A DNA stretch of 64,000 nt from Streptomyces sp. HM190 (lineage in GTDB: Bacteria; Actinomycetota; Actinomycetes; Streptomycetales; Streptomycetaceae): contig NZ_CP047318.1 in NCBI RefSeq assembly GCF_009857135.1, positions 1,178,001-1,242,000 on the forward strand, read 5' to 3'. The position numbers were made by a program, and so were the translations under genes. The notes under the pieces are model-generated. The model was given only the letters and a program-made list of their open reading frames with translations, did not search any database and had not been told where the DNA came from. Positions 44,215 to 52,483 of this stretch are shown one piece after another (the stretch's first letter is position 1; every line of letters starts with the position of its first letter).

Positions 44215-44997
44215 ATGCTCGATGCCACCACCCGCTCTGGGGGCACCGCCTCGGTCCTTCCCCGGACCGCCGCCACGGAGCTCGCCGTCGCCGCACCCGC
44301 AGCCGTCCCCGCCGTTTCCCCGAACGGCGCCACCCGCTGGGGCAGAGCGCTGCTCTCTCCGTGGGCGCGGTTCTCCCTGCTGGTGGCGCTGCTCGCCGGC
44401 GCCGTGGTGACCGTGCTGCTGTTCGAACCACAGCGGCTGCTGGCCGACGGCTGGCCGCCCCAGCTGAGCGGCGGCGCCGCGGCCGGGGTGTTCGCGGTGG
44501 CGTACGGGCTGTGCACGGTGGCGTTCGTGCCCCGGCCGATCCTCAACATCGCGGCGGGCGCCCTCTTCGGCTGGCAGCTGGGGCTGGCCTCCGCGCTCGC
44601 GGGAACGGTCCTCGGGGCGGGGATCGCGTTCGGGCTGGGCCGGGTACTCGGGCAGGACGCGCTGCGGACGCTGCTGCGGCACCGCTGGCTGAAGTCGGCG
44701 GACGGGCAGCTCAGCCGTCACGGGTTCCGCTCGATGCTGGCGGCCCGCCTCTTCCCCGGGGTGCCGTTCTGGGCGGCGAACTACTGCGCCTCCGTCTCCC
44801 GCATGGGCTGTCTGCCGTTCCTGCTGGCCACCGCCCTCGGCTCCATCCCCAACACCGCCGCCTACGCCGTCGCCGGCGCCCGCGCCTCGGCCCCGACGTC
44901 CCCGGCCTTCCTGATGGCGATGGCGTGCATCGCGCTGCCCGCCCTGCTGGGCGCGGCGGTGGCCTGGCGCAAGCGCCACCGCCTGCGGGCCCGCTGA
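44215..44997 (+). CDS. VTT-domain (TVP38/DedA-like) membrane protein
   Basis: A 260-aa polytopic membrane protein of the SNARE-associated/VTT family. It has a cytoplasmic Ala/Pro-rich N-terminus, then helices including AFVPRPILNIAAGALFGWQLG and the conserved AARLFPGVPFWAANYCASVSRM, and a basic C-terminus. A role in lipid or small-molecule movement is inferred from the family. No Shine-Dalgarno; TACCGT (44203-44208) lies 6 nt before the ATG. Confidence 0.88.
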   Translation: MLDATTRSGGTASVLPRTAATELAVAAPAAVPAVSPNGATRWGRALLSPWARFSLLVALLAGAVVTVLLFEPQRLLADGWPPQLSGGAAAGVFAVAYGLCTVAFVPRPILNIAAGALFGWQLGLASALAGTVLGAGIAFGLGRVLGQDALRTLLRHRWLKSADGQLSRHGFRSMLAARLFPGVPFWAANYCASVSRMGCLPFLLATALGSIPNTAAYAVAGARASAPTSPAFLMAMACIALPALLGAAVAWRKRHRLRAR

Positions 44998-45087
44998 CAC
45001 CACCGGACGGGACGGGGCGGCAGCCCCGTGACATCGCGGCGCGCCACCGTGGGGGGCGCGCGGGCGTGGGCCGCCACGCGGGCCGCG

Positions 45088-45229
45088 TCAGATCACGGCG
45101 GGCCGGTCCACCAGCAGGTGCAGCCTCTGCTCGGCGTACTCCGTCGGCAGTCGTCCGGCCCGGGTCAGGGTCGCCCTCGGTCCACAGGGGCCCCACCACC
45201 CCGGCCTGAAGGCGCCCGTCGCCCCCGGC
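45088..45229 (-). pseudogene. Possible remnant of a gene 3' end
   Basis: After the cupin stop another minus-strand frame stays open to 45088, ending with a natural-looking tail (EYAEQRLHLLVDRPAVI). It has no start of its own and upstream continues only as a shadow of the cupin gene, so it may be the 3' end of a lost gene. Family not identified. Confidence 0.25.
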
Positions 45230-45940
45230 TCAGTCGCCCTGGTAGACGTCCAGCCGCCCGCACATCCCGAACTTCCCGTACGACGAGGGCTCCTGGGCCC
45301 GGACCACGGCGTCGGCCAGGTGGGACACGTCCCCGCGCTCCAGCCGGTCCAACTGCTCACCCGTCGCCTCGGCGGCGGCCCGCGCGCCCCGCGCCCAGCG
45401 CGCCCGCCACTCGGCGAGCCGGGGCCGGACCAGCGCGGCGGCGGCCCGGTGGAAGGCGGCGAGCGGCTCCGGGCCGTCCGCCTCACGCAGCGCCCGGTAG
45501 CCCTCCAGGGCCAGGTCGCGGCGGGCCCGTGCGGCCCGCTCCTGCTCCTCCTGCGGAGCGCCGACCGGGATACGGGTCGCCGCGGCGTACGTCTCCGGAT
45601 CGGTCAGGTACTCCGGCGGCAGCGTGAGCACGGCGTCGCCCGCCTCCGGCAGCCCGCTGTTCTGCATCAGGACGGTGATGCGCAGGCCGTCCTCGTTGAC
45701 CAGCCGGTGGATGGTGCCGGGCGTGAACCATGCGACCGTCCCCGGCGTCAGGGGCGTGACCTCGTACCCGGAGGCCGTCAGGGTCTGCACGGCGCCGCGT
45801 CCGCCGGTGACGACGTACCCCTCCGAACAGGTCAGGTGCATATGGGGCGTTCCGCCGCACACCCCGTCGGTCGCGGGCCAGTCGTAGACGGACAGGTGCG
45901 ACAGGGCGACCCCGCCGGGCAGTCCCGCGTAGGCGTTCAC
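45230..45940 (-). CDS. Cupin-domain protein
   Basis: A 236-aa protein with a cupin core in the N-terminal half (GTPHMHLTCSEGYVVTGGRGAVQTL, then PGTVAWFTPGTIHRLVNEDG), giving two metal-binding motifs. The helical C-terminal half is rich in Arg/Ala. It is the third gene of a Gfo/Idh-DUF6807-cupin operon, and GTG 45940 overlaps the previous stop as GTGA. Likely a sugar-related isomerase or ligand-binding protein; no specific reaction can be assigned. Confidence 0.85.
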   Translation of the reverse strand: MNAYAGLPGGVALSHLSVYDWPATDGVCGGTPHMHLTCSEGYVVTGGRGAVQTLTASGYEVTPLTPGTVAWFTPGTIHRLVNEDGLRITVLMQNSGLPEAGDAVLTLPPEYLTDPETYAAATRIPVGAPQEEQERAARARRDLALEGYRALREADGPEPLAAFHRAAAALVRPRLAEWRARWARGARAAAEATGEQLDRLERGDVSHLADAVVRAQEPSSYGKFGMCGRLDVYQGD

Positions 45941-46872
45941 CACGGGTGCGCCTCCAGGTACTTGGCGATCTCCTCCCGTTCCCAGGCCCCGTCCGCCACG
46001 ACGACCCGGTAGCGCCGGGTGAGCGTGTCGCCGGGGGCGAGCGCCAGTTCGTCGAAGAACGCCCAGGAGGGGGCGACGGCCGCGAACGGCTCGTTGCGGA
46101 CGAACCAGTGGGCCGGGTGGGCGCCCTCGGCGCCCGTGTGGTCGTTCTCGGGGGCGTGGGCGAAGACGAGCGTGGCGTGCCCGTCGGTGCCGTCGTGCTC
46201 GCCGGAGTACGCCAGCCACGGCGCCTGCCCGCCCATCAGCTCCGGCCCCTCGGCGTCGGGGCCGATGATCCGTCCGTCCCGGAAGGCGCGCGGTCCGCGC
46301 CAGAACAGGCCGGTGTAGCCGGCCATCTCGCGCCCGGCGGTGGTCGGGCTGCCGAACAGCAGCGGCTCGTCCCGGCGGTTGGTGATCGCGCTGGTCCAGG
46401 TGAGCGCCCACGACCCCGCCTCGGGGTCGACGTCGTGCACCTCGATCCGGCGCTCCTCGTCGGCCCACAGCTCGCCGCCGTACGGGTGCCAGGTCAGCCG
46501 TTCGGCGATCACCACCCGGTCGCCGTCGGAGACGACCTCGTCGAAGCCGGTGTGGGTCATCGAGCCGACCCGCTCGGGGATCGGCAGGTATCCCTCGCCG
46601 TGGACGTAGGAGTTGCCGCCCCACAGGTTCTGGCCCGACAGGTGCGAGGCCGTCAGCTGCAGGCCCTTGTGCCAGCGGTGGTCGTTGGGGCGGTAGTCGG
46701 TGACGATGTCGCCCGCGAGGGTCCGGACCGGGTGCAGATACGGCTTGGGGGCCTCCCAGGCCGCCTCCGGCCGGTACACATAGCTGAACAGCTCGACGCC
46801 CGTGGCCGGCTCGGTGACCGTGATCCGGTCGCCGTGGGCGTGGACGACGCGCAGCCCGTCGTGGAAGGTCAT
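45937..46872 (-). CDS. DUF6807 (PmoA-like) family protein
   Basis: A 311-aa protein of the DUF6807 family, often mislabelled methane oxygenase PmoA. It is a beta-rich cytoplasmic protein with conserved YLHPVRTLAGDIVTDYRPNDHRWHKGLQLT and AYTGLFWRGPRAF-like segments. In actinobacteria it usually accompanies Gfo/Idh/MocA dehydrogenases, as here. It overlaps both neighbours by 4 nt, so the three products are probably made in equal amounts. The role is likely in sugar or cyclitol catabolism. Exact function unknown. Confidence 0.88.
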   Translation of the reverse strand: MTFHDGLRVVHAHGDRITVTEPATGVELFSYVYRPEAAWEAPKPYLHPVRTLAGDIVTDYRPNDHRWHKGLQLTASHLSGQNLWGGNSYVHGEGYLPIPERVGSMTHTGFDEVVSDGDRVVIAERLTWHPYGGELWADEERRIEVHDVDPEAGSWALTWTSAITNRRDEPLLFGSPTTAGREMAGYTGLFWRGPRAFRDGRIIGPDAEGPELMGGQAPWLAYSGEHDGTDGHATLVFAHAPENDHTGAEGAHPAHWFVRNEPFAAVAPSWAFFDELALAPGDTLTRRYRVVVADGAWEREEIAKYLEAHPW

Positions 46873-48071
46873 GCGGGGATCTCCTCACTCGTGGCGGGCT
46901 CCTGGGCGGGTGCGGGCGCCCAGCCGGGGGCTCCGCCGTGCATGGCCGTGTAGTACGGGTCCCCCGGACCGATCTCGCCGCGCCGTACGGTCGTGTCCGT
47001 GAACGCCGACTTGTAGAGCGCGGCGATCAGTTCCAGGCTCGTCCGGCCGTCGGCGCCGCTGCTGCGGGGCCGTTCACCGGCGCGCATGCTCGCGACGAGT
47101 TCGCGCAGCTGGGCCAGGTGGGAGCTGGGCACGTCCGGGCCGAAGTCGCGCCAGGCCGCCGCGTCCGCCTCCGGGGTGCCCGGGGCGGGGGTGATGGACC
47201 AGTCGGCGTTGGAGTGGCCGTACAGGTGGGTGAGTTCGATCGTGGCGCGCTCGCAGTCGATGCGGATGCGGCTGACCTCGTCGGGGCTGAGGACGCTGTT
47301 GACGACGGTGGCCAGGGCGCCGCTCTCGAAGCGCACCAGGGCGGTGGAGACGTCCTCGGTCTCCACGTCGTGGACCAGGCGCCCGGCCATGGCGCGGACC
47401 TCGCTCCACGGGCCGAGCAGGTCGAGCAGGAGGTCCATCTGGTGGATGCCGTGGCCCATGGCCGGGCCGCCGCCCTCGGTGGCCCAGCGGCCGCGCCAGG
47501 GCACGGCGTAGTAGGCGGTGTTCCGGTACCAGGTGGTCTGGCAGTGCGCGACGAGGGGACGGCCGACCGCCTGCTCGGCGATGAGCTTCCGCACGTGTGT
47601 GGCGCCCGAGCCGAAGCGGTGCTGGAAGACGATCGAGGCGAAGGGCCCGCCGGTGTCCGCGCCTTCCTCCGCCTGCACGGCGTCGAAGTCGGCGAGCGTC
47701 GGCACCGGCGGCTTCTCGCACCACACCCAGGCACCCGCCCGCAGCGCGGCCACGGTCTGGTCGCGGTGCAGGGTGGGCGGGGTGCACACGCAGACCAGGT
47801 CGGGGCGCTGCTCGGCCAGCATGCGGTCCAGGTCGGTGTAGCCGTGCGGGATGCCGTGCTCGGCGCAGAACGCGCGCACCGCCTCGGCATCGATGTCGAC
47901 CGCCGCGACGACCTCGGTCTCGCCCTCCTCGGCGAGGCGCGCGAGCGCGGGCAGATGGGAGCCGCCGCCGATGGCGCCGATACCGATGATGGCGGCGCGG
48001 ACCCGGCGGCCACGCAGCGGGGCCGGCGGCCGGTCCGCAGTCGGGTTCGGATCGTTGCTGGGTGTGGGCAT
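46869..48071 (-). CDS. Gfo/Idh/MocA-family oxidoreductase
   Basis: A 400-aa NAD(P)-dependent sugar/inositol dehydrogenase-type enzyme. The Rossmann domain has AAIIGIGAIGGGSHLPALARL (about 30-50), CEKPPVPTLADFDAV carries the catalytic-lysine motif EKP, and the C-terminal substrate domain has GGGPAMGHGIHQMDLLLDLLG. ATG 48071 heads a three-gene overlapping operon with DUF6807 and cupin proteins. A promoter and a LacI/GalR-type operator upstream indicate sugar-responsive control. Confidence 0.93.
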   Translation of the reverse strand: MPTPSNDPNPTADRPPAPLRGRRVRAAIIGIGAIGGGSHLPALARLAEEGETEVVAAVDIDAEAVRAFCAEHGIPHGYTDLDRMLAEQRPDLVCVCTPPTLHRDQTVAALRAGAWVWCEKPPVPTLADFDAVQAEEGADTGGPFASIVFQHRFGSGATHVRKLIAEQAVGRPLVAHCQTTWYRNTAYYAVPWRGRWATEGGGPAMGHGIHQMDLLLDLLGPWSEVRAMAGRLVHDVETEDVSTALVRFESGALATVVNSVLSPDEVSRIRIDCERATIELTHLYGHSNADWSITPAPGTPEADAAAWRDFGPDVPSSHLAQLRELVASMRAGERPRSSGADGRTSLELIAALYKSAFTDTTVRRGEIGPGDPYYTAMHGGAPGWAPAPAQEPATSEEIPA

Positions 48072-48163
48072 GGACGTGATCAGCACTCCATCGAACGGGA
48101 CGTCGGACAGTGGCCAACGCCTGGTGGCCAGGGCTCCGGCGGTACGGCGGCCCTCGCAACGGC

Positions 48164-48171
48164 AAGCGCTT
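48164..48171. promoter_or_regulatory. LacI/GalR-type operator core
   Basis: The core AAGCGCTT within GAAAGCGCTTGCC (minus strand) has the central CG and symmetric half-sites of LacI-family operators. It lies about 13 bp downstream of the -10, between promoter and gene. Confidence 0.55.
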
Positions 48172-48183
48172 TCTCCAGCCAGC

Positions 48184-48213
48184 AACGTATGTGCGGACAT
48201 AGTCACTGGTCAA
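48184..48213 (-). promoter_or_regulatory. Promoter of the Gfo/Idh operon
   Basis: Minus-strand TTGACC (48208-48213), 18-nt spacer, TACGTT (48184-48189), about 115 bp upstream of the ATG. Confidence 0.55.
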
Positions 48214-48431
48214 CACCATGGATCCGGCCGTTCCACGCCTCGGGACGCCGGCCCGCTCCGCTGCCCCGGACGGCCCTGCCAAACCCCTGTGGCGGGCCCG
48301 TCATCTCGGGGCGCTAGGCTGCCCCCCGTACCTGTGATCACCCGCCCCGCACGGCCGCCCGGCGGCCGGGTCGGCGGTGTGTCACCTCTCCCGCCGGCCC
48401 CTCACGATCAGCGCTTGGACCACGTAACTTC

Positions 48432-49307
48432 ATGTCTTGGTTTGAATCCCTCATCCTCGGACTCGTCCAGGGGCTGACCGAGTTCCTCCCCATCTCCTCC
48501 AGCGCGCACCTGCGCCTGACGGCGGCCTTCTCCGGCTGGGAGGACCCCGGAGCGGCCTTCACGGCGATCACCCAGATCGGCACGGAGGCCGCGGTGCTGA
48601 TCTACTTCCGCAAGGACATCGTCAACATCATCTCGGCGTGGTCGCGGTCCCTGTTCGACAAGGAGATGCGTGGCGACCACGACGCCCAGATGGGCTGGCT
48701 GGTGATCGTCGGTTCGATCCCGATCGGTGTCCTCGGCGTGACCCTCAAGGACCAGATCGAGGGACCGTTCCGTGATCTGCGCATCACCGCGACCATGCTG
48801 ATCGTCATGGGCATCGTCCTGGGCGTAGCGGATCGCCTGGCCGCGCGGGACGAGACGGGCGGCAAGCACCGTGCCATCAAGGAACGCAAGACCCTGGAGC
48901 AGCTGAGCGTCAAGGACGGCCTGATCTTCGGCCTCTGCCAGGCCATGGCCCTCATCCCGGGCGTCTCCCGCTCCGGCGCGACGATCAGCGGCGGCCTCCT
49001 CATGGGCTACAAGCGCGAGGCCGCGGCCCGCTACTCCTTCCTCCTCGCCATCCCCGCCGTGCTGGCCTCCGGCGGGTACGAGCTGAAGGACGCCATGGAG
49101 GGCGGTCATGTCTCCTGGGGTCCCACCATCTTCGCCACGGTCATCGCGTTCGTGGTCGGGTACGCCGTGATCGCGTGGTTCATGAAGTTCATCTCCACCA
49201 AGAGCTTCATGCCTTTCGTCTGGTACCGCATCGTCCTCGGCATCCTCATCGTCGTCCTCGTCTCGATGGGCGTACTGAGCCCGCACGCCGGGGAGTCGGC
49301 GGGCTGA
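48432..49307 (+). CDS. uppP: Undecaprenyl-diphosphatase UppP (BacA)
   Basis: A 291-aa polytopic membrane enzyme that dephosphorylates undecaprenyl diphosphate to recycle the peptidoglycan lipid carrier. Both signature regions are present: LTEFLPISSSAHLRL near the N-terminus and ALIPGVSRSGATISGGLLMG near the middle, including the catalytic Glu and Ser/Arg residues. The ATG is at 48432. A 9-bp-stem hairpin ends the transcript at 49390. Raised dosage of BacA gives bacitracin tolerance in other bacteria. Confidence 0.96.
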   Translation: MSWFESLILGLVQGLTEFLPISSSAHLRLTAAFSGWEDPGAAFTAITQIGTEAAVLIYFRKDIVNIISAWSRSLFDKEMRGDHDAQMGWLVIVGSIPIGVLGVTLKDQIEGPFRDLRITATMLIVMGIVLGVADRLAARDETGGKHRAIKERKTLEQLSVKDGLIFGLCQAMALIPGVSRSGATISGGLLMGYKREAAARYSFLLAIPAVLASGGYELKDAMEGGHVSWGPTIFATVIAFVVGYAVIAWFMKFISTKSFMPFVWYRIVLGILIVVLVSMGVLSPHAGESAG

Positions 49308-49362
49308 CCGGGGGCGTCCCCGCGGGCGGCCGGTCACCGGGTCCGCGCCGAACAGGTGAGTC

Positions 49363-49390
49363 GGGGCGTCCACGGTCGAGCGGACGCCCC
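49363..49390 (+). terminator. Terminator after uppP
   Basis: GGGGCGTCC at 49363-49371 pairs with GGACGCCCC at 49382-49390 around a 10-nt loop; CTCCCTTC follows. Confidence 0.65.
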
Positions 49391-49473
49391 AACTCCCTTC
49401 AGTGACCAAGCACATACGTGATCCGTAGCCGGGTTGTAGCGCACCGTCAGCCCTTGCGCCTACGCTTGTCCGC

Positions 49474-49653
49474 ATGTCCCCCGATTCCCTTGCCTGTGGT
49501 TCCGTGCGGTCCGCTGCCGATGTGAACGACCAGATCCGCGCCCTGTGGCGGCGCGCGGGCGGTTCGCTGTCGGCCCAGGAGCGCGCGGAGTACGAGCTGT
49601 TGGTGGTGGAGTGGGCCGCGGCGATCCGCGAAGAGGTCATCGAGGCAGCGTGA
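49474..49653 (+). CDS. 59-aa small protein coupled to a CPT-like kinase
   Basis: A short ORF (60 codons) with natural composition: SAADVNDQIRALWRRAGGSL, then SAQERAEYELLVVEWAAAIREE and a helical acidic C-terminus. No Shine-Dalgarno, but TACGCT (49461-49466) lies 7 nt before the ATG, pointing to a leaderless mRNA. Its stop overlaps the start of the next gene (GTGA), so the two are coupled. Predicted to be a soluble helical protein; function unknown. Confidence 0.75.
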   Translation: MSPDSLACGSVRSAADVNDQIRALWRRAGGSLSAQERAEYELLVVEWAAAIREEVIEAA

Positions 49654-50243
49654 GCGCCCCGGAGCAGGGCGCGGCCGCGACGGACGGCACCCCCGGAGGG
49701 CTGATCGTCTTCCTGAACGGCACGTCCAGCTCGGGCAAGTCGAGCATCGCCGCGGAGTTGCTGCGGATTCTGGACGAGCCGTTCTTCCATCTGCCGGTCG
49801 ACGCGTTCCACGCCATGCGGACCCGGCGGGAGATGGAGCCCGAGCGGCTGGCCACCGTGCTCCACCGCACCTGGCGGGGCTACCACCGCGCGATCGCGGG
49901 CATGGCCGCCGCGGGCAACAACGTCGTGGTGGACCACGTCCTCAGCGAGGAGTGGCGACTGCGGGACTGCCTCGACCTGTTCGTACCGCAGGACGTCGTG
50001 TTCGTCGGCGTCCACTGCCCCCGCGCCGAGCTGGAACGCCGGGAGCGCGAGCGGGGCGACCGGCCGCCGGGGCTCGCGGCAGGACAGCTGGCGCAGGTGC
50101 ACGCCCACGGGATCTACGACATCGAGTGCGACACGTCTGTCGCGGACCCGCTGCTGTGCGCCCGGCGGGTGAAGGAGTTCCTGCCGCGCCGCCCCGCCCC
50201 GACCGCCTTCCAGCGCCTGCGCGAGAAGCGGGGCGGTCGGTAG
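49650..50243 (+). CDS. Chloramphenicol phosphotransferase-like kinase
   Basis: A 197-aa P-loop kinase of the CPT family. Walker A is FLNGTSSSGKSSIAAEL; then FHLPVDAFHAMR (with the aspartate used as base in CPT), NNVVVDHVLSEE and FVGVHCPRAELERRERERGDR. CPT of S. venezuelae phosphorylates chloramphenicol, but most Streptomyces carry such proteins without making the drug, so the true substrate is open. The GTG start at 49650 overlaps the small upstream ORF. Confidence 0.88.
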   Translation: MSAPEQGAAATDGTPGGLIVFLNGTSSSGKSSIAAELLRILDEPFFHLPVDAFHAMRTRREMEPERLATVLHRTWRGYHRAIAGMAAAGNNVVVDHVLSEEWRLRDCLDLFVPQDVVFVGVHCPRAELERRERERGDRPPGLAAGQLAQVHAHGIYDIECDTSVADPLLCARRVKEFLPRRPAPTAFQRLREKRGGR

Positions 50244-50269
50244 CACGGGGCGCAGCAGCCGGGCGCTGT

Positions 50270-50311
50270 CCAGGGGCGCGGGGAACTACGCGACCGGCCC
50301 CACCCGCCCGC
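50270..50311. repeat. Dispersed Streptomyces intergenic motif
   Basis: The phrase CAGGGGCGCGGGGAACTACG followed by CGACCGGCCCCACC matches a short sequence I recall seeing repeatedly in Streptomyces intergenic DNA, usually downstream of genes. It lies between convergent genes. Recognition is from memory. Confidence 0.5.
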
Positions 50312-50384
50312 GCCCGGCACCGCATCCGATGCCGGCCCGCACACCCCACGCACGCCACGCAGACCCCCCGCGTCCGCCGGACCC

Positions 50385-51125
50385 TCACCGCCCGCCGGCC
50401 ACCCGCAGTACCGCGCCCGTCGTGTACGACGCCTCCGGTGACATGAGCCAGGCGATGGCCGACGCGATCTCGTCCGCACGCCCCGGCCGCCGCAGCGGAA
50501 TGGACGCGGCGATCCGCTCGGGACGCTCCGGATCACCGTTCCTGGCGTGGATCTCGGTGTCGATGACGCCCGGCGCGACGGCGTTGACCCGGATGTTGTC
50601 GGGGCCGAGTTCCTTGGCCAGCCCCGTCGTGAGGGTGTCGACCGCGGCCTTGGTCGCCGCGTAGTGGACGTACTCGCCGGGGCTGCCGAGCGTGGCCGCA
50701 GCCGAGGACACGTTCACGATGGCTCCGCCGCCCCCGGCGGCCATGACGCGCGCCGCGCGGCGGGAGCAGAGCAGCACACCCAGGAGGTTGACCTCCACGA
50801 CCTCGCGCAGCACGGCCGGATCGGTGTCGGCCAGCCTGCCGAACGGGCCGGTCACCCCGGCGTTGTTGACCAGCCCGGTGACCGGGCCGAGCCGATCCGC
50901 CGCCGTCTCGAAGAGCCGGTCGACATCGGCCTCGACGGACGTGTCGGCCTTCACCGTGACGCACCGGGCGCCGTTCGCCCGGACCCCCGTGGCGATCCAT
51001 TCGGCGGCGGCTCCGTCGCTGACGTATCCGACGACCACGTCGTGGCCGTCCACCGCGAGACGCAGACAGGTCGCGGCGCCGATGCCCCGGCTTCCCCCCG
51101 TGACCACCGTGACCGGACGTGACAT
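50385..51125 (-). CDS. SDR-family oxidoreductase (FabG-like)
   Basis: A 246-aa classical short-chain dehydrogenase. Cofactor motif TGGSRGIG near the N-terminus, NNAG at about 86, catalytic S in VNVSSAAATLGSP, and YxxxK in YVHYAATKAAVD. The DGHDVVVGYVSD region lacks the acidic residue needed for NAD preference, suggesting NADPH. GGGAGG precedes the ATG. Substrate unknown. Confidence 0.93.
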   Translation of the reverse strand: MSRPVTVVTGGSRGIGAATCLRLAVDGHDVVVGYVSDGAAAEWIATGVRANGARCVTVKADTSVEADVDRLFETAADRLGPVTGLVNNAGVTGPFGRLADTDPAVLREVVEVNLLGVLLCSRRAARVMAAGGGGAIVNVSSAAATLGSPGEYVHYAATKAAVDTLTTGLAKELGPDNIRVNAVAPGVIDTEIHARNGDPERPERIAASIPLRRPGRADEIASAIAWLMSPEASYTTGAVLRVAGGR

Positions 51126-51371
51126 GGCGACCTCCCTGTAGGCGGCGGCTCCGCATCTCCACTGTCCCCGCCCGATGATCGATCATCCTACGAACCTGGG
51201 CGGGCCACCAGGCATACGCCGATTTCCCTCGTGCCCGCCCTCGCTCCCCCGGCGTGAAGCGAAAGCGACGGCAACCTTTCCGCACCCGGCGGCCACTGAT
51301 GAGGTGTGCGCTCCCCCCACAGGAGCCCCACCCGCACCATCCGTTGGCCCGAGCCAGGCAAGGACTCATCC

Positions 51372-52349
51372 GTGGCATCCCGTTCACACCGCTCACCGCG
51401 CCGTTCCTCCCGGCCCGGCCGGCGCACCGCCCTCGTCTCCGCCGTCGCCGTGGCGGCCGTCGCGCTCGTCGCGTCCCTCGTCATGGCGTTCGGCTCCGGC
51501 CGCGGGAGCGGGGGTGAGGAGGCCGGCAAGGTCACCGGCACGGCCGCCGCCGACGCCCCGGTGCGCGAGCGCCCGACACCGTCCGGGCGCACGTCCTCAC
51601 CCTCGCCGTCCCCGTCGGCCTCCACGAGCGTCTCCCCCAGCCCGTCGCCGACCCCGACCGCGAAGTCCCCGAAGCCGAAGGCCACGAAGCCGAAGGCCAC
51701 GACCGCCCGCCGACCGGGGTCCGGCACGGCGACCCTCGCGGGACGCGTCCGCCCCGGAACCACGTACCAGGGGATCGCCACCCTCTACGACGCCGGGAAC
51801 GGCGACGGCGCCTGCTCGTTCGGCCCGAGCGACGACATGATGATCGCCGCGATGAACACCACCGACTACGAGACGTCCAAGGCGTGCGGGGCGTACGTAC
51901 TGGTCCGGTCGGGCAGCGCCTCCGTCACGGTCCGGATCACCAACGAGTGCCCCGCCCCCTGCAAGCCCGGCCAGCTCGACCTCTCCACCCAGGCCTTCGC
52001 CAAGCTCGCCGATCCGTCACGCGGGCAGATACCGATCACCTGGAGCCTGGTGAGCCCCGGCTCGTCCGACACGCTCGCCCTCCGGTACAAGACCGGCTCC
52101 AGCCGCTACTGGTGCGGCATCCAGGCCCTCGGCCACCGCAACCCGCTGGCCCGGCTGGAGGTGCGCACCGGCAGCGGCTGGACCGCGCTGACCCGCACCG
52201 AGTACAACTACTTCCTCTCCGAGCAGGGCGCCGGCTGCGGCGGCGCGATCAGGATCACCGACATCTACGGGGAACAGCTGACCCTCGACGGGATCGCGCT
52301 GCGGCCCAACGCGGTGCAGCCGACCGGGGTCCAGTTCGCCCGGCACTGA
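51372..52349 (+). CDS. Expansin-like cell-surface protein
   Basis: A 325-aa secreted or membrane-anchored protein. A basic N-terminus and one hydrophobic segment (about 20-38) are followed by a Ser/Pro/Lys-rich linker (about 60-110), a double-psi beta-barrel domain (GIATLYDAGNGDGACSFGPS, with VRITNECPAPCKPGQLDLS) and an expansin-type C-terminal CBM. Expansin-like proteins loosen cellulose or cell walls without hydrolysis. GTG 51372 was chosen because AAGGA lies 9 nt upstream; an in-frame start at 51306 has no support. Confidence 0.9.
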   Translation: MASRSHRSPRRSSRPGRRTALVSAVAVAAVALVASLVMAFGSGRGSGGEEAGKVTGTAAADAPVRERPTPSGRTSSPSPSPSASTSVSPSPSPTPTAKSPKPKATKPKATTARRPGSGTATLAGRVRPGTTYQGIATLYDAGNGDGACSFGPSDDMMIAAMNTTDYETSKACGAYVLVRSGSASVTVRITNECPAPCKPGQLDLSTQAFAKLADPSRGQIPITWSLVSPGSSDTLALRYKTGSSRYWCGIQALGHRNPLARLEVRTGSGWTALTRTEYNYFLSEQGAGCGGAIRITDIYGEQLTLDGIALRPNAVQPTGVQFARH

Positions 52350-52483
52350 CGCACCCCGGCGGGGCCCAGGACCGGGGGACCGGGGCCCCGCCGATCCGCC
52401 GGACAGAGCAAGCTCACGCGCGCACGGCAGCCGCTCCTGCCCATGCTGAGGGGGCCCGCCCCCCTACGCTCCCCGGGACCACC

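Larger units (their letters stand above)
48072..48431. other. Gfo/Idh-uppP divergent control region
   Basis: This 360-bp gap holds the promoter and LacI-type operator of the leftward operon. Nothing specific for uppP was recognised apart from its start. Confidence 0.5.

Noticed and set aside
48072-48206. N-terminal extension of the Gfo/Idh protein to 48206
   Set aside because: The extension covers the promoter and LacI-type operator and has no family similarity; the ATG at 48071 fits better.
49650-50243. CPT-like kinase as evidence for chloramphenicol biosynthesis or resistance
   Set aside because: No chloramphenicol genes are nearby, and such kinases are common in non-producing streptomycetes.
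51175-51371. Riboswitch upstream of the expansin-like gene
   Set aside because: Cell-wall enzyme genes of Streptomyces can have a ydaO-type leader, but the conserved elements could not be matched by eye in this 246-bp gap.
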